Shown here: piece by piece, positions 9,289 to 16,858 of the stretch | Numbering within the stretch: position 1 is the first letter of the stretch | Layout: every line of letters begins with the position of its first letter | Source: Dyella sp. S184 | GTDB taxonomy: Bacteria; Pseudomonadota; Gammaproteobacteria; Xanthomonadales; Rhodanobacteraceae | DNA length: 64,000 nt | Assembly (NCBI RefSeq): GCF_009766065.1 | Contig: NZ_LMUE01000009.1 | Coordinates: 470,196 to 534,195 of the forward strand | Reading direction: 5' to 3' | Made by a program: the position numbers and the translations under genes | Notes under the pieces: model-generated | Databases searched by the model: none | What the model was told of the DNA's origin: nothing | Seen by the model: the letters and a program-made list of their open reading frames with translations, nothing else

Positions 9289-9592
9289 TTTGGTTATTTG
9301 TGTTTGGCGGCACAGGCGGCCTACCTTCATTGGCCGCCTATGAGGATCGCCAACATGAGCTTGCTGCTCGCCGCCGTCGCCGCCATCCTGGCCCTGCTCT
9401 TGCTGGCGGGCTACGCCAGGCCGAAGGCGTGACGCGTTACAGGCAATGCCGGCCTCATGTTTGTGTTTGGCAGTATAGACGGCTTATTATTGTGCGACGC
9501 ACAAGAGAACATGCCCGATGAAACTGCTGCTCGTCACCCTCGCCGCCACGCTGGCCTTGCTGCTCCTCGTGGGCTGCTCCGCACCCAAGGAG
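9265..9592 (+). repeat. Degenerate tandem duplication of the metI-metQ junction
   Basis: Two copies of about 164 bases lie head to tail: 9265-9428 and 9429-9592. The 3' end of metI (GTGACGCGTTATAAGCAACG, from 9265) recurs at 9429 with 3 mismatches in 21, all transitions. TTTGTGTTTGGC recurs at 9297 and 9460. The metQ start and signal peptide recur at 9355 and 9518. By hand alignment 54 of 75 bases match across the signal-peptide part. The middle is more diverged. The second copy leads into intact metQ; the first contains a dead signal peptide. Confidence 0.8.
9355..9432 (+). pseudogene. 25-codon remnant of a metQ signal peptide
   Basis: This short frame reads MSLLLAAVAAILALLLLAGY then ARPKA and a stop. 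It mirrors the MetQ signal peptide (MKLLLVTLAATLALLLLVGC then SAPK) codon for codon. The lipidated cysteine is replaced by tyrosine (TGC to TAC) and the frame stops exactly where the second duplicate copy begins. It is best seen as a relic of the tandem duplication. It could still be translated as a tiny membrane peptide, since the metNI message should run through it. Confidence 0.6.
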
Positions 9593-10315
9593 GACGAAAA
9601 CACGCTGACTGTGGCCGCGACTGCGGTACCGCATGCGGAGATCCTCAAGCAGATTCAACCCCTCCTGGCGAAGGAAGGGGTGAACCTGCAGATCAAGGTA
9701 TTCGCCGACTACGTGCAGCCGAACACCCAGGTCGCCGAGAAGAACATCGACCTCAACTACTTCCAGACCAAGCCGTATCTGGACGCGTTCAACCGCGAGC
9801 GCGGCACCCACCTCACCATCATCACCGGGGTACACATCGAACCGTTCGGCGCGTATTCGCGCAAGTTCAAGAGCATCGACCAGCTACCTGACGGCGCCAG
9901 CGTGACCATCCCGAACGATCCGAGCAACAACAGCCGCGCACTGCTGCTGTTGGCCAAGCATGGACTGATCACGCTGAAGGATCCCACCAACGAACTGTCC
10001 ACGCTGAAGGACATCACCGCGAATCCGAAGCACCTGCAGTTCCGCGAGCTGGAAGCAGCCATGCTGCCGCGCACGCTGGACGAAGTGGATCTGGCCCTGA
10101 TCAATACCAACTACGCACTAGCCGCTGGCCTCAACCCGACCAAGGATGCGTTGCTGATCGAGGACAAGAACTCGCCCTACGTGAACTACCTCGTCGGTCG
10201 CCCGGACAACCAGAACGACCCGCGCGTGCAGAAGCTGGCCAAGGCGCTGAACAGCCCCGAGGTGAAGGCCTTCATCGAGCAGAAGTACCACGGGGCTGTG
10301 CTGCCGGCGTTCTGA
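9518..10315 (+). CDS. metQ: Methionine-binding lipoprotein MetQ
   Basis: This is the substrate-binding lipoprotein of the methionine importer (NlpA family, 265 residues). The lipobox LLLVGC places lipidated Cys20 at the mature N-terminus. Family motifs include FADYVQPN, DLNYFQTKPYLDAF and VDLALINTNYA. It is the third gene of metNIQ but sits 229 bases after metI because of the duplication there. It may have its own promoter in the AT-richer stretch at 9460-9495. It is convergent with pncB, four bases away, with no clear terminator between. Confidence 0.96.
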   Translation: MKLLLVTLAATLALLLLVGCSAPKEDENTLTVAATAVPHAEILKQIQPLLAKEGVNLQIKVFADYVQPNTQVAEKNIDLNYFQTKPYLDAFNRERGTHLTIITGVHIEPFGAYSRKFKSIDQLPDGASVTIPNDPSNNSRALLLLAKHGLITLKDPTNELSTLKDITANPKHLQFRELEAAMLPRTLDEVDLALINTNYALAAGLNPTKDALLIEDKNSPYVNYLVGRPDNQNDPRVQKLAKALNSPEVKAFIEQKYHGAVLPAF

Positions 10316-10319
10316 CCAC

Positions 10320-11504
10320 TTAGCCCTGCGTTGCGGGTATCTCGAATACCTGACGCAGGTAGGCCACATACGCCGGGTCCTCGCACATGTTCTTGCCTGG
10401 TGAGTCGCTCAGCTTGGCCACCGGCTGACCATTGCAGCGGATCATCTTGATCACGATGTTGAGCGGTGTCGGACCCACGTCATTGGTCAGGTTGGTGCCT
10501 ACGCCGAACGCCAGCAGGCAACGATCGCGGAAGTGTGCGTACAGCTGCATCACCTTCGGGATATCCAGTCCGTCGCTGAACACCAATACCTTGCTGTGCG
10601 GATCGACCCGGTTCGCGCGGTAATGTGCCAGCACTTTCTCACCCCATTCGAACGGATCGCCCGAATCGTGCCGGGTACCGTCGAACAGCTTGCAGAAGTA
10701 CATGTCGAAATCGCGCAGGAATGCGTTGAGTCCGTAGACATCCGACAGTGCAATACCAAGATCGCCGCGGTACTCCTTTGCCCATGCCTCCAGCGCCGCT
10801 ACTTGCGAATCGCGCAGACGCGGGCCCAGTGCCTGATGTGCCTGCAGGTATTCATGCGCCAGCGTACCCAGCGGGACCAGGTTGAGTTTTCGCGCCAACC
10901 ATACATTGCTGGTACCGGCCAACTGCGCGCCGAGTCCGTCGCGCAGCGCGGTCACCACCTCTTCTTGCCATACCCGCGAGTAACGCCGGCGTGTGCCGTA
11001 GTCGGCAATGCGGCAGCCGGCGTAATCCGGTGTGTCGCGCAACAAGGCAATCTTCGCGTGCAGTCGCTGGCGCCCTTCGGCGAGATCGAGGCCAGCGCTG
11101 GTATGCCGGAAATACACCTCGTTGACGATCGCCAGCAACGGCACTTCAAACAGGATCGTATGCAGCCATGGCCCACAGATGCGGATTTCAATCTCACCAT
11201 TGGCAGCTGCGGCCGGAGTGATCTCCACGTATTTCTCGTTGAGCTGGAACAAGCCGAGAAAATCGACGAAGTCGCTCTTGATGAAGCGCCAGGTGCGCAG
11301 ATACTCGAGCTCATCCACCTTGAAACGCAGCTGGCACAACGCGGCCAGCTCGGCGCGGATCTCGTCGATGTATGGCACCAGGTCGATGCCCGGGTTCCGA
11401 CACTTGAAGCGGTATTCGACTTGCGCGGCCGGATACTGGTGCAGCACCACCTGCATCATCGAGAACTTGTACAGGTCGGTATCGAGCAGCGAGTCGATGA
11501 TCAT
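10320..11504 (-). CDS. pncB: Nicotinate phosphoribosyltransferase
   Basis: PncB makes nicotinate mononucleotide from nicotinate and PRPP, with ATP, in the NAD salvage pathway. Family landmarks are [14 protein letters not shown] near the N-terminus, the active-site region [12 protein letters not shown] and [13 protein letters not shown] AKLSDSPGK near the end. The product has about 394 residues from the ATG at 11504, which matches the start I recall for xanthomonad homologues (MII-SLLDTD). In-frame starts at 11549 and 11561 are possible; none has a good ribosome site. A structured, terminator-bearing sequence lies just upstream on the same strand. Confidence 0.94.
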   Translation of the reverse strand: MIIDSLLDTDLYKFSMMQVVLHQYPAAQVEYRFKCRNPGIDLVPYIDEIRAELAALCQLRFKVDELEYLRTWRFIKSDFVDFLGLFQLNEKYVEITPAAAANGEIEIRICGPWLHTILFEVPLLAIVNEVYFRHTSAGLDLAEGRQRLHAKIALLRDTPDYAGCRIADYGTRRRYSRVWQEEVVTALRDGLGAQLAGTSNVWLARKLNLVPLGTLAHEYLQAHQALGPRLRDSQVAALEAWAKEYRGDLGIALSDVYGLNAFLRDFDMYFCKLFDGTRHDSGDPFEWGEKVLAHYRANRVDPHSKVLVFSDGLDIPKVMQLYAHFRDRCLLAFGVGTNLTNDVGPTPLNIVIKMIRCNGQPVAKLSDSPGKNMCEDPAYVAYLRQVFEIPATQG

Positions 11505-11590
11505 CAGTTGCTCATGCGGGAGAGGATGTGCACGCGGAGCATTATCCATGTCGAAGCACATCGCACGCGAACGACACTTTTGTTTCGCGC

Positions 11591-11631
11591 AAAAATAAAC
11601 CCCATCAGCCAGGGGAGGACTGATGAGGTTT
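11591..11631 (-). terminator. Intrinsic terminator upstream of pncB
   Basis: On the minus strand AAACCTCATCAG pairs with CTGATGGGGTTT (12 pairs, one U-G) around the loop TCCTCCCCTGG and is followed by ATTTTTG. On the plus strand the U-G pair would be a C-A mismatch, which fixes the orientation. It ends 87 bases before the pncB start used here. Confidence 0.8.
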
Positions 11632-11755
11632 GTCAGGCGGCCTCCAGGGGAGGAAAGACCGGCCCCTCAGCAACACGTTGAACTGTGCCACTTCCTGTCG
11701 CCTCACGGCGATACATGGGCTTAGTGTGGTCACACCGATGTGAGTTCAACGTGCA
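11591..11755 (-). ncRNA. Candidate structured RNA (sRNA or pncB leader) with terminator
   Basis: Read on the minus strand, the region has in order: an 11-bp perfect closing stem (CACGTTGAACT with AGTTCAACGTG), enclosing CACA-UCGG-UGUG and UCGCC-GUGA-GGCGA hairpins (the latter with a GNRA tetraloop); a CCUCC-CCU-GGAGG hairpin; and an intrinsic terminator. The sequence UCCUCCCCUGG occurs twice, once in the third hairpin and once as the terminator loop, where it is complementary to Shine-Dalgarno sequences. A 27-codon open frame (11716-11633) also lies here but has no ribosome site. It could be a free sRNA or an attenuator in front of pncB. It accounts for most of the 365-base gap 11505-11869. 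Confidence 0.6.
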
Positions 11756-11869
11756 TGCCGAATTTGTTCAGCTTATCGACAGGCTTCCGGAGTGCGGTGG
11801 CCACACATAACCCGGGCCGCATGACCATACTGACTCTACAATTTCTTTACATCCATGCCGGAGTTCGCC

Positions 11870-12691
11870 ATGAAGCAGACCATCCTTTGCCTGTTGGCGC
11901 TATGCATGATCCTGTCGGCAGCCGCTGCCGAACTGAAGGTCGACCTTGGCCATGGTGTCGCCATCTATGACACTGAAACCCTGCTCAAACGCCACGACCT
12001 GCGCACGATCAACGTGCCTGGGGATGTCGCGTTCGGACGCATGATGCATTATCGCGCCGTTCCGCTGCTTGCGCTGCTCAAGGGCATCACCAGCAGCGAC
12101 CATCTGCAGTTCGTCGGCAGCGATGGCTTTGCCGCTGAAATTCCAGCAGCGCTGCTGCTGAACCAGTACGGCAGCGAAGCATGGCTGGCGATCGAGGATC
12201 CAGCCCGGCCCTGGCCCAGCCTGAGCAAGGACCACGGCCACGCCGGACCGTTCTACGTGGTGTGGACGCAACCGCAGGCCGCCCATGTCGGCCCGGAGCA
12301 ATGGCCGTACCAACTCGCGACGATCCGCAAGCTGGACAGCGTGGCCGAGCGCTTCCCGGCCATCCTGCCGGATCCCTCGCTGCCTGCGAGCAGCGACGTG
12401 CGGCACGGCTTCATCGTGTTCCAACACACCTGCTTCGCCTGCCATACGCTCAATGGCGAGGGCGACGCGAAACTCGGGCCCGATCTGAATATCCCGCTCA
12501 ACCCCACCGAATACCTGCGCGCGGACCTGCTGCGCGCCTACATCCGCAATCCGCAGTCACTGCGGCAGTGGCCGCAGGCCAAGATGCAGGGCTTCGACAA
12601 CCAGGCACTGTCCGATGCCGATCTCGATGCCGTGCTGGCGTATCTGCGGCATATGGCGGGGCGCAAGGCGCCAGCCTCAGTTGCTCACTGA
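11870..12691 (+). CDS. Secreted cytochrome c with molybdopterin-binding-like N-domain
   Basis: The 273-residue product has a signal peptide (cleaved after about residue 20), then an N-terminal domain of about 140 residues resembling the oxidoreductase molybdopterin-binding fold (NVPGDVAFGRMMHYRAVPL, LQFVGSDGFAAEIPA). A C-terminal cytochrome c domain has haem site C188-FACH192 and probable Met ligand M239 (AKMQGF). The whole should act as a periplasmic electron carrier; the partner is unknown. The ATG at 11870 follows GGAG by six bases. Its 3' end overlaps the convergent aminopeptidase gene by 15 bases. Confidence 0.8.
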   Translation: MKQTILCLLALCMILSAAAAELKVDLGHGVAIYDTETLLKRHDLRTINVPGDVAFGRMMHYRAVPLLALLKGITSSDHLQFVGSDGFAAEIPAALLLNQYGSEAWLAIEDPARPWPSLSKDHGHAGPFYVVWTQPQAAHVGPEQWPYQLATIRKLDSVAERFPAILPDPSLPASSDVRHGFIVFQHTCFACHTLNGEGDAKLGPDLNIPLNPTEYLRADLLRAYIRNPQSLRQWPQAKMQGFDNQALSDADLDAVLAYLRHMAGRKAPASVAH

Positions 12692-13771
12692 GCCGCTCCG
12701 TTCATCCAACAGGCGTTGCAACTCCTTGTCGCGCGCGTCTGCAGATTGACGCGCCAGCGCACGCACCTTGGCATAGAACACCGGCCATTGCTGTCCAGCG
12801 CGCTGAAAAAGTACGGCGAATGCTGGTGTCCACTGGTCGTACAGACCGAACGGCAACAGCCGTGCATTGTTGATCGGCTGCGCCACCCAGGCATCGTAGC
12901 CGTGCTCGTTCGGCCAATCGCGATCGCGCCATTGCGCATAACGCGTGCGGAACGCCTCGATCTCGTGCTGCTTGCCAGCGGCCATCGCAGATTCGGCCAC
13001 GCCGCTGGCATACAGGGTCTTCAGGCGCTCGCGCAGGTCCAGCACGAGCTGGGTGAAACCATCATCCATCGCCTGCGCGCGATCGTCCTGCGGCGGCAGG
13101 CCGCGAGACTGCCGCCACTCGCGCAAGCCCTCGGTCTGCACGAAGGTAGCGAAGGATTCATTGAATGCAGTGTCGTCCTTCACGTAGATCAGCTGGTGTG
13201 CCAGCTCGTGGAAGATCGTGCTGTCGAGTTCGTCGTCGTCCCAATCGAGCATGCTGCTGAGGATAGGATCGGCAAACCAGCCAAGCGTGGAGTACGCCGG
13301 CACACCGCCGATCCAGACATCGTCGCCGCGAGCCTGCAGCCGCGCGGCATCAGCCTTCGCATCGGCCTCCTTGAACCAGCCGCGATAGGCGACACAACCT
13401 GCGATCGGGAAGCATTGCGGCAACGCCTCCACCGAGAACTGCGGTGCGGCAAACACGTTCCACACTACATATCGCCGGTGCAGGTCGACGTAACCGGTGT
13501 AACTGCGGTTGTCTGGCAAGACTAGCCGCTGCGAGGCGAACCGGCGCGCCTGCTGCGCCAGTTGCAGACGGGTGGCGAGTTTGGGGTCCGTGGCTGGATC
13601 GCTGACGACGGCACTCACCGCACGCCGATGAACGACCAGCTCGCCCTGCCCATGCGCGGCCTGTGCGTAGTAACGCAGGCTGCCGCAGGCACAAAGCACA
13701 AGGCCCACCGTCGCGATGACGATGAGCCTTGAATAACGGATGGATCGCGGCGCGAATCGAAATCGGGGCAT
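12677..13771 (-). CDS. Putative aminopeptidase lipoprotein (COG4324-like)
   Basis: The 364-residue product has a hydrophobic signal with lipobox LVLCAC, so it is probably lipid-anchored. It carries the zinc peptidase motif HELAHQ (TIFHELAHQLIYVKDD) and the downstream NESFATFVQTEGL element that supplies the third ligand. This matches the predicted aminopeptidase family PF10023, for which little is known experimentally. It overlaps the convergent cytochrome c gene by 15 bases at its 3' end. Confidence 0.85.
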   Translation of the reverse strand: MPRFRFAPRSIRYSRLIVIATVGLVLCACGSLRYYAQAAHGQGELVVHRRAVSAVVSDPATDPKLATRLQLAQQARRFASQRLVLPDNRSYTGYVDLHRRYVVWNVFAAPQFSVEALPQCFPIAGCVAYRGWFKEADAKADAARLQARGDDVWIGGVPAYSTLGWFADPILSSMLDWDDDELDSTIFHELAHQLIYVKDDTAFNESFATFVQTEGLREWRQSRGLPPQDDRAQAMDDGFTQLVLDLRERLKTLYASGVAESAMAAGKQHEIEAFRTRYAQWRDRDWPNEHGYDAWVAQPINNARLLPFGLYDQWTPAFAVLFQRAGQQWPVFYAKVRALARQSADARDKELQRLLDERSGSVSN

Positions 13772-13802
13772 GCCGCGATTGTGCCTGAAGCATCAGGCTT
13801 GA

Positions 13803-14189
13803 CTAGTGACCAGTATGACTGCCGCCACCGCTGCCATGGGAGGCACTGCCTCGGGTCGCGCCATGCGCACCTTGCCAGTGGCCACCCGAGCCACGGTAAC
13901 CGCGATAGCCATACCCACCACGGTAATAGCCTGGGCCGCCGTACCAGATGTTCACACCCGGCCCGTAGCAGCAGCCATAGTAACCGTAGCCGTTGTAACC
14001 GTAATAGCCGTAGTAACCGCCGTCGTAGTAACCCGGGGCTGCGTAGTAGCCGTTGTCATAAACCGGCGCAGCCTGCGTGTAGTAGGCGCCACCATAACCG
14101 ACGCTGCGCACATACCCCGGATCGTAGTAACAACCTGACAGCGTCGCCGCAGCGACCATCAGTGCAAGACCAGCCAACAGGCGTTTCAT
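13803..14189 (-). CDS. Tyr/Gly-rich lipoprotein
   Basis: The 128-residue product has a lipoprotein signal (MKRLLAGLALMVAAATLSGC, Cys20) followed by a low-complexity tail of Tyr, Gly, Asn and Pro in GYYGYYGYNG-like repeats and a His/Ser/Gly-rich end. Proteins of this type are common in Xanthomonadales and are thought to be envelope or matrix associated; the function is unknown. The start at 14189 begins the lipoprotein signal and has a GGAGAC ribosome site upstream. Confidence 0.75.
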   Translation of the reverse strand: MKRLLAGLALMVAAATLSGCYYDPGYVRSVGYGGAYYTQAAPVYDNGYYAAPGYYDGGYYGYYGYNGYGYYGCCYGPGVNIWYGGPGYYRGGYGYRGYRGSGGHWQGAHGATRGSASHGSGGGSHTGH

Positions 14190-14317
14190 GATCCGTCTCC
14201 ACCGGGAGTGACGGCACCATACTGCACCGTGCTGCTTGAATGCGTACTGAGTTTTCGACACATGGCCGACCGTCATTTACCTGCCAGCCATGTGCCGCGG
14301 ATGGGCCACAACATGAC

Positions 14318-15013
14318 TCAATCCTTGCGCTTGCTCTGCTCACCGCGCTGGGGGGCCAGCACGCGGCCATCGCCCCGCTCGACGACTGCATCAGCAAGGT
14401 GCATTTCTGCACCATTCGAGTCCGGGTGTGTCGGACTAGCGCCCGGCCAGCTCGGCCCTTGCCGCACCCGCTCCTGCTTGGCCTCGAGGAGTGCCTGGAT
14501 ATGCGCTACGGCTTCTTCGGGGCTGATGTGCTTGATCGGCGCCTCGACCACCGGGCGCTTGCGTGGAGCCGGCTTTTTCGCAGCGACAACCGGCTTGCTC
14601 GTCGGCTTGGCTGCTACCGGTTTGGCGACGGCCCTGCTGACCGGGCGCTTGGCAACCTTTCGGGTGGCCGGTTTTTTCGTAGCCACCTTCTTGGTGGTGA
14701 TCTTGCGGCCGCCAGCCTTCTTGGCAATGGCTTTCTTTGCTGCCGGCTTCCGGGTCGCGGCTTTCTTTGTCGCCACTTTCTTCGCAGCGACCTTCTTGGC
14801 AACAGCTTTCTTGGCAACCGGTTTCTTCCGTGCCGGCTTCTTCGTCGCTGATTTTTTGGCGGCAACCTTCTTCACGGCCTGCTTGCGTGGCGCTGTCTTG
14901 GCTGCGCCACGTGCAGGCGCCTTCCTCACAGATGCCTTCTTGGCGGCCGTCTTTTTGGCGGGGGCCTTCTTTGCCGCGGACTTTTTCGCAACCGACTTGC
15001 GGGTCATAGCCAT
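14318..15013 (-). CDS. Histone H1-like Lys/Ala-rich protein
   Basis: Residues 1 to about 150 of this 231-residue protein are repeats of the type KKxAAKK and KKPAxRK, extremely basic and unstructured, like eukaryotic H1 tails and AlgP-like bacterial proteins. It likely coats DNA or RNA. A more ordered C-terminal part (HISPEEAVAHIQALLEAKQERVRQ) resembles the conserved end of xanthomonad H1-like proteins and may be the specific domain. AGGAG lies six bases before the ATG at 15013. The repeats reflect amino-acid composition, not a separate DNA repeat. Confidence 0.85.
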   Translation of the reverse strand: MAMTRKSVAKKSAAKKAPAKKTAAKKASVRKAPARGAAKTAPRKQAVKKVAAKKSATKKPARKKPVAKKAVAKKVAAKKVATKKAATRKPAAKKAIAKKAGGRKITTKKVATKKPATRKVAKRPVSRAVAKPVAAKPTSKPVVAAKKPAPRKRPVVEAPIKHISPEEAVAHIQALLEAKQERVRQGPSWPGASPTHPDSNGAEMHLADAVVERGDGRVLAPQRGEQSKRKD

Positions 15014-15137
15014 GCGTTCGTTCTCCTGCGGTGATCAAGGGTATCGAGGCCAGTATGCTCGCCCCGATGCCACAGATCATCATCGACGGCGTGATGTCTC
15101 CGTCATGAGCGTGCGCTCGTGTTCACCTTGGACTTCA

Positions 15138-15749
15138 TCATCGAAAGCTTGGCTGCATCAGTGCATTGAGGAAATGCGGCAGTACCCGCTGGTCCACTAG
15201 CAGGGTAAAAACCACCCCGTACGCTGCTCCCCACAGATGCGCGCTGTGATTGATGTTGCCCTGCCCGCGCCGGTCCATGTAGATCGAGTAGCCGGTGTAC
15301 AGCACCGCATAGATGATCGCTGGAATGGGAATCGCGAAGAAGACATTGATAGTCGCCCACGGCGCCAGCAGGATGAAAGAAAACAGCACCGCCGACACCG
15401 CACCCGAGGCACCGAGGCTGCGATAGTTCGGATTGGCGCGATTCTTCAGGTAGGTCGGCAGGATAGATATCACCAGACCGCCGATATAGAACAACGCAAA
15501 ACCGAAGGTACCCAGCACCCTGGTGAAAAACCCCTCCATCGCCTGGCCGAAAAAATACAGCGTGAGCATGTTGATCAGTAGATGGGAGAAGTCCGCATGC
15601 ACTACCCCGTAGGTCACCAGTCGGTGGTATTCACGCTGGCGGGTGATCGCTGGCGGCCACAGGATCAGGTCGTTCATCAAGCGGCTGTTCTTGAACGCCA
15701 TGAACGAAACGATGCAAGTGATCGCGATGATGACCAGTGTGATCGGCAT
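15138..15749 (-). CDS. Rhomboid family intramembrane serine protease
   Basis: The 203-residue protein is a compact six-helix rhomboid. The catalytic serine is in GASGAVSAVLF and the catalytic histidine in NHSAHLWGAAYG. HADFSHLLINMLTLYFFG is the loop with the conserved His and Asn that line the active site. Rhomboids cleave membrane-spanning substrates within the bilayer; no substrate can be named. It is divergent from phzF across a 198-base gap with interleaved inverted repeats. Confidence 0.93.
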   Translation of the reverse strand: MPITLVIIAITCIVSFMAFKNSRLMNDLILWPPAITRQREYHRLVTYGVVHADFSHLLINMLTLYFFGQAMEGFFTRVLGTFGFALFYIGGLVISILPTYLKNRANPNYRSLGASGAVSAVLFSFILLAPWATINVFFAIPIPAIIYAVLYTGYSIYMDRRGQGNINHSAHLWGAAYGVVFTLLVDQRVLPHFLNALMQPSFR

Positions 15750-15794
15750 AAACGGTTCCGCAGTAATGGCAAAACGTGCATCTTGGCGTTCTGA

Positions 15795-15860
15795 CCCGTT
15801 CTTGTCGACTTTCCACAGGGACCGCGCCCCGCAGAACGGGACTTATGCCCTGTCCCTGTG
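15795..15860. promoter_or_regulatory. Two interleaved inverted repeats, possible H-type pseudoknot
   Basis: CCCGTTCT (15795-15802) is the perfect complement of AGAACGGG (15833-15840). CACAGGGAC (15814-15822) is the perfect complement of GTCCCTGTG (15852-15860). The arms alternate left-left-right-right, so both stems can form together only as a pseudoknot, with loops of 11, 10 and 11 bases. It lies between the divergent rhomboid and phzF genes and could act in either leader or as DNA binding sites. Confidence 0.4.
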
Positions 15861-15947
15861 CCGATATACCGAACGGTCACTGCACGAATCGATGGTGCGC
15901 AGCTATCATTCGTGGCTTTACGCGGCATCCAGCTGCGGCCCGGAATC

Positions 15948-16835
15948 ATGACCTTGCTTCGTTACCTGCATCTGGACGTCTTTGCAGCCACCCTCGGCGG
16001 CGGCAATCATCTCGGCGTAGTCATCGGCGCGAATGACTGGAGCGCCGCGCAGATGCAACGTTTCGCGCGCTGGACCGCGCTGGTCGAGACCACCTTCCTG
16101 CTTCCACCGACCGATCCTAAGGCCAGCTACCGCGTGCGCATCTTCACTCCGCACAAGGAAATCCCGTTCGCCGGCCATCCCAGCATCGGCAGCGCACATG
16201 CGGCACTTGCCTGCGGCTTGGCCGAACCTCGCGATGGCTTGTTGTGGCAGGAATGCGGTGCTGGCGTGCTGCCGATCCGCGTCGAGGGCAGCGGCGCCAG
16301 CCGCGAGCTGCTGCTGCAATCACCCGGCGAACGCGTACTGGATACCGGTTCCGCGGCACATCCGTTGCTGCCCGCGGCGCTGGCCGGCATCCGCCTCGGC
16401 GCGCTGCCGCCGGCACTGATCGACGGTGGTCGGCGCTGGTGGCTGGCTGAGGTTGCAGACGAAGCCTGCCTGCGCGCCTGGCAGCCCGATCATGCAGCAA
16501 TCGGTGCACTGGCCCAGGCCAGCAACAGCATGGGCTTGTGTGCGTTCGCGCGTAGTGCAGGTAGCGAGTATCAACTAGTCGTACGCGCGCTCCCCGCTGG
16601 TGTCGGCATCGTCGAGGATCCCGCCTCCGGCGCCGCCAACGGCCTGATCGCCGCTTATATCGCGCGCACCGAACCGCAGGGCACGCTGGCCCGTGGCTAT
16701 CACGTCAACCAGGGACGCGAGATCGGCCACGATGCACGACTGGTCGTGCAGATCGACGGCACCGCGATCTGGGTCGGTGGGCGCAGCCACATCGTGATTG
16801 ACGGCACCCTGGACTGGGACCCACGCGTAGCGTGA
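15948..16835 (+). CDS. PhzF family epimerase/isomerase
   Basis: The 295-residue product has the two-lobed fold of PhzF and diaminopimelate epimerase. The catalytic glutamate is in VETTFLLPP near residue 46. The family glycine loops are AGHPSIGSAHAAL and VEDPASGAANG. Family members isomerise small metabolites; without phenazine genes nearby this is one of the many PhzF-like proteins of unknown substrate. It is convergent with the dehydrogenase downstream. Confidence 0.9.
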   Translation: MTLLRYLHLDVFAATLGGGNHLGVVIGANDWSAAQMQRFARWTALVETTFLLPPTDPKASYRVRIFTPHKEIPFAGHPSIGSAHAALACGLAEPRDGLLWQECGAGVLPIRVEGSGASRELLLQSPGERVLDTGSAAHPLLPAALAGIRLGALPPALIDGGRRWWLAEVADEACLRAWQPDHAAIGALAQASNSMGLCAFARSAGSEYQLVVRALPAGVGIVEDPASGAANGLIAAYIARTEPQGTLARGYHVNQGREIGHDARLVVQIDGTAIWVGGRSHIVIDGTLDWDPRVA

Positions 16836-16858
16836 TGCCCACCGCGTGCGGATGAGGC

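Noticed and set aside
10533..11681. Long open frame antisense to pncB
   Set aside because: It lies opposite a well-recognised gene, has no family resemblance and is explained by high GC at third codon positions. The same applies to long antisense frames opposite ycaQ (955-1839), purT (38660-39412), rlmKL (31365-32750) and the S10 peptidase (26193-28079).
11633..11716. 27-codon open frame on the minus strand ending just before the terminator upstream of pncB
   Set aside because: It has no ribosome binding site, its codons lack the GC-rich third positions of neighbouring genes, and it overlaps predicted RNA stems. A frame of this length is common by chance at this GC content. It is kept only as an alternative reading of the RNA element.
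13803..14138. Apparent DNA repeats of GTAACC/GTAGCC type inside the Tyr/Gly lipoprotein gene
   Set aside because: They are codons for Gly-Tyr repeats read in antisense, not sigma-factor promoters or a DNA repeat element.
14269..14294. Inverted repeat CACATGGC / GCCATGTG between the H1-like and Tyr/Gly lipoprotein genes
   Set aside because: Only 8 bp with a 10-base loop, no T-run on the strand that would need a terminator, and no supporting context.
14500..15010. Short repeated units in the H1-like gene, CRISPR-like at a glance
   Set aside because: The periodicity is AAG/GCC codons of KKxA repeats in frame. There are no constant repeats with unique spacers.
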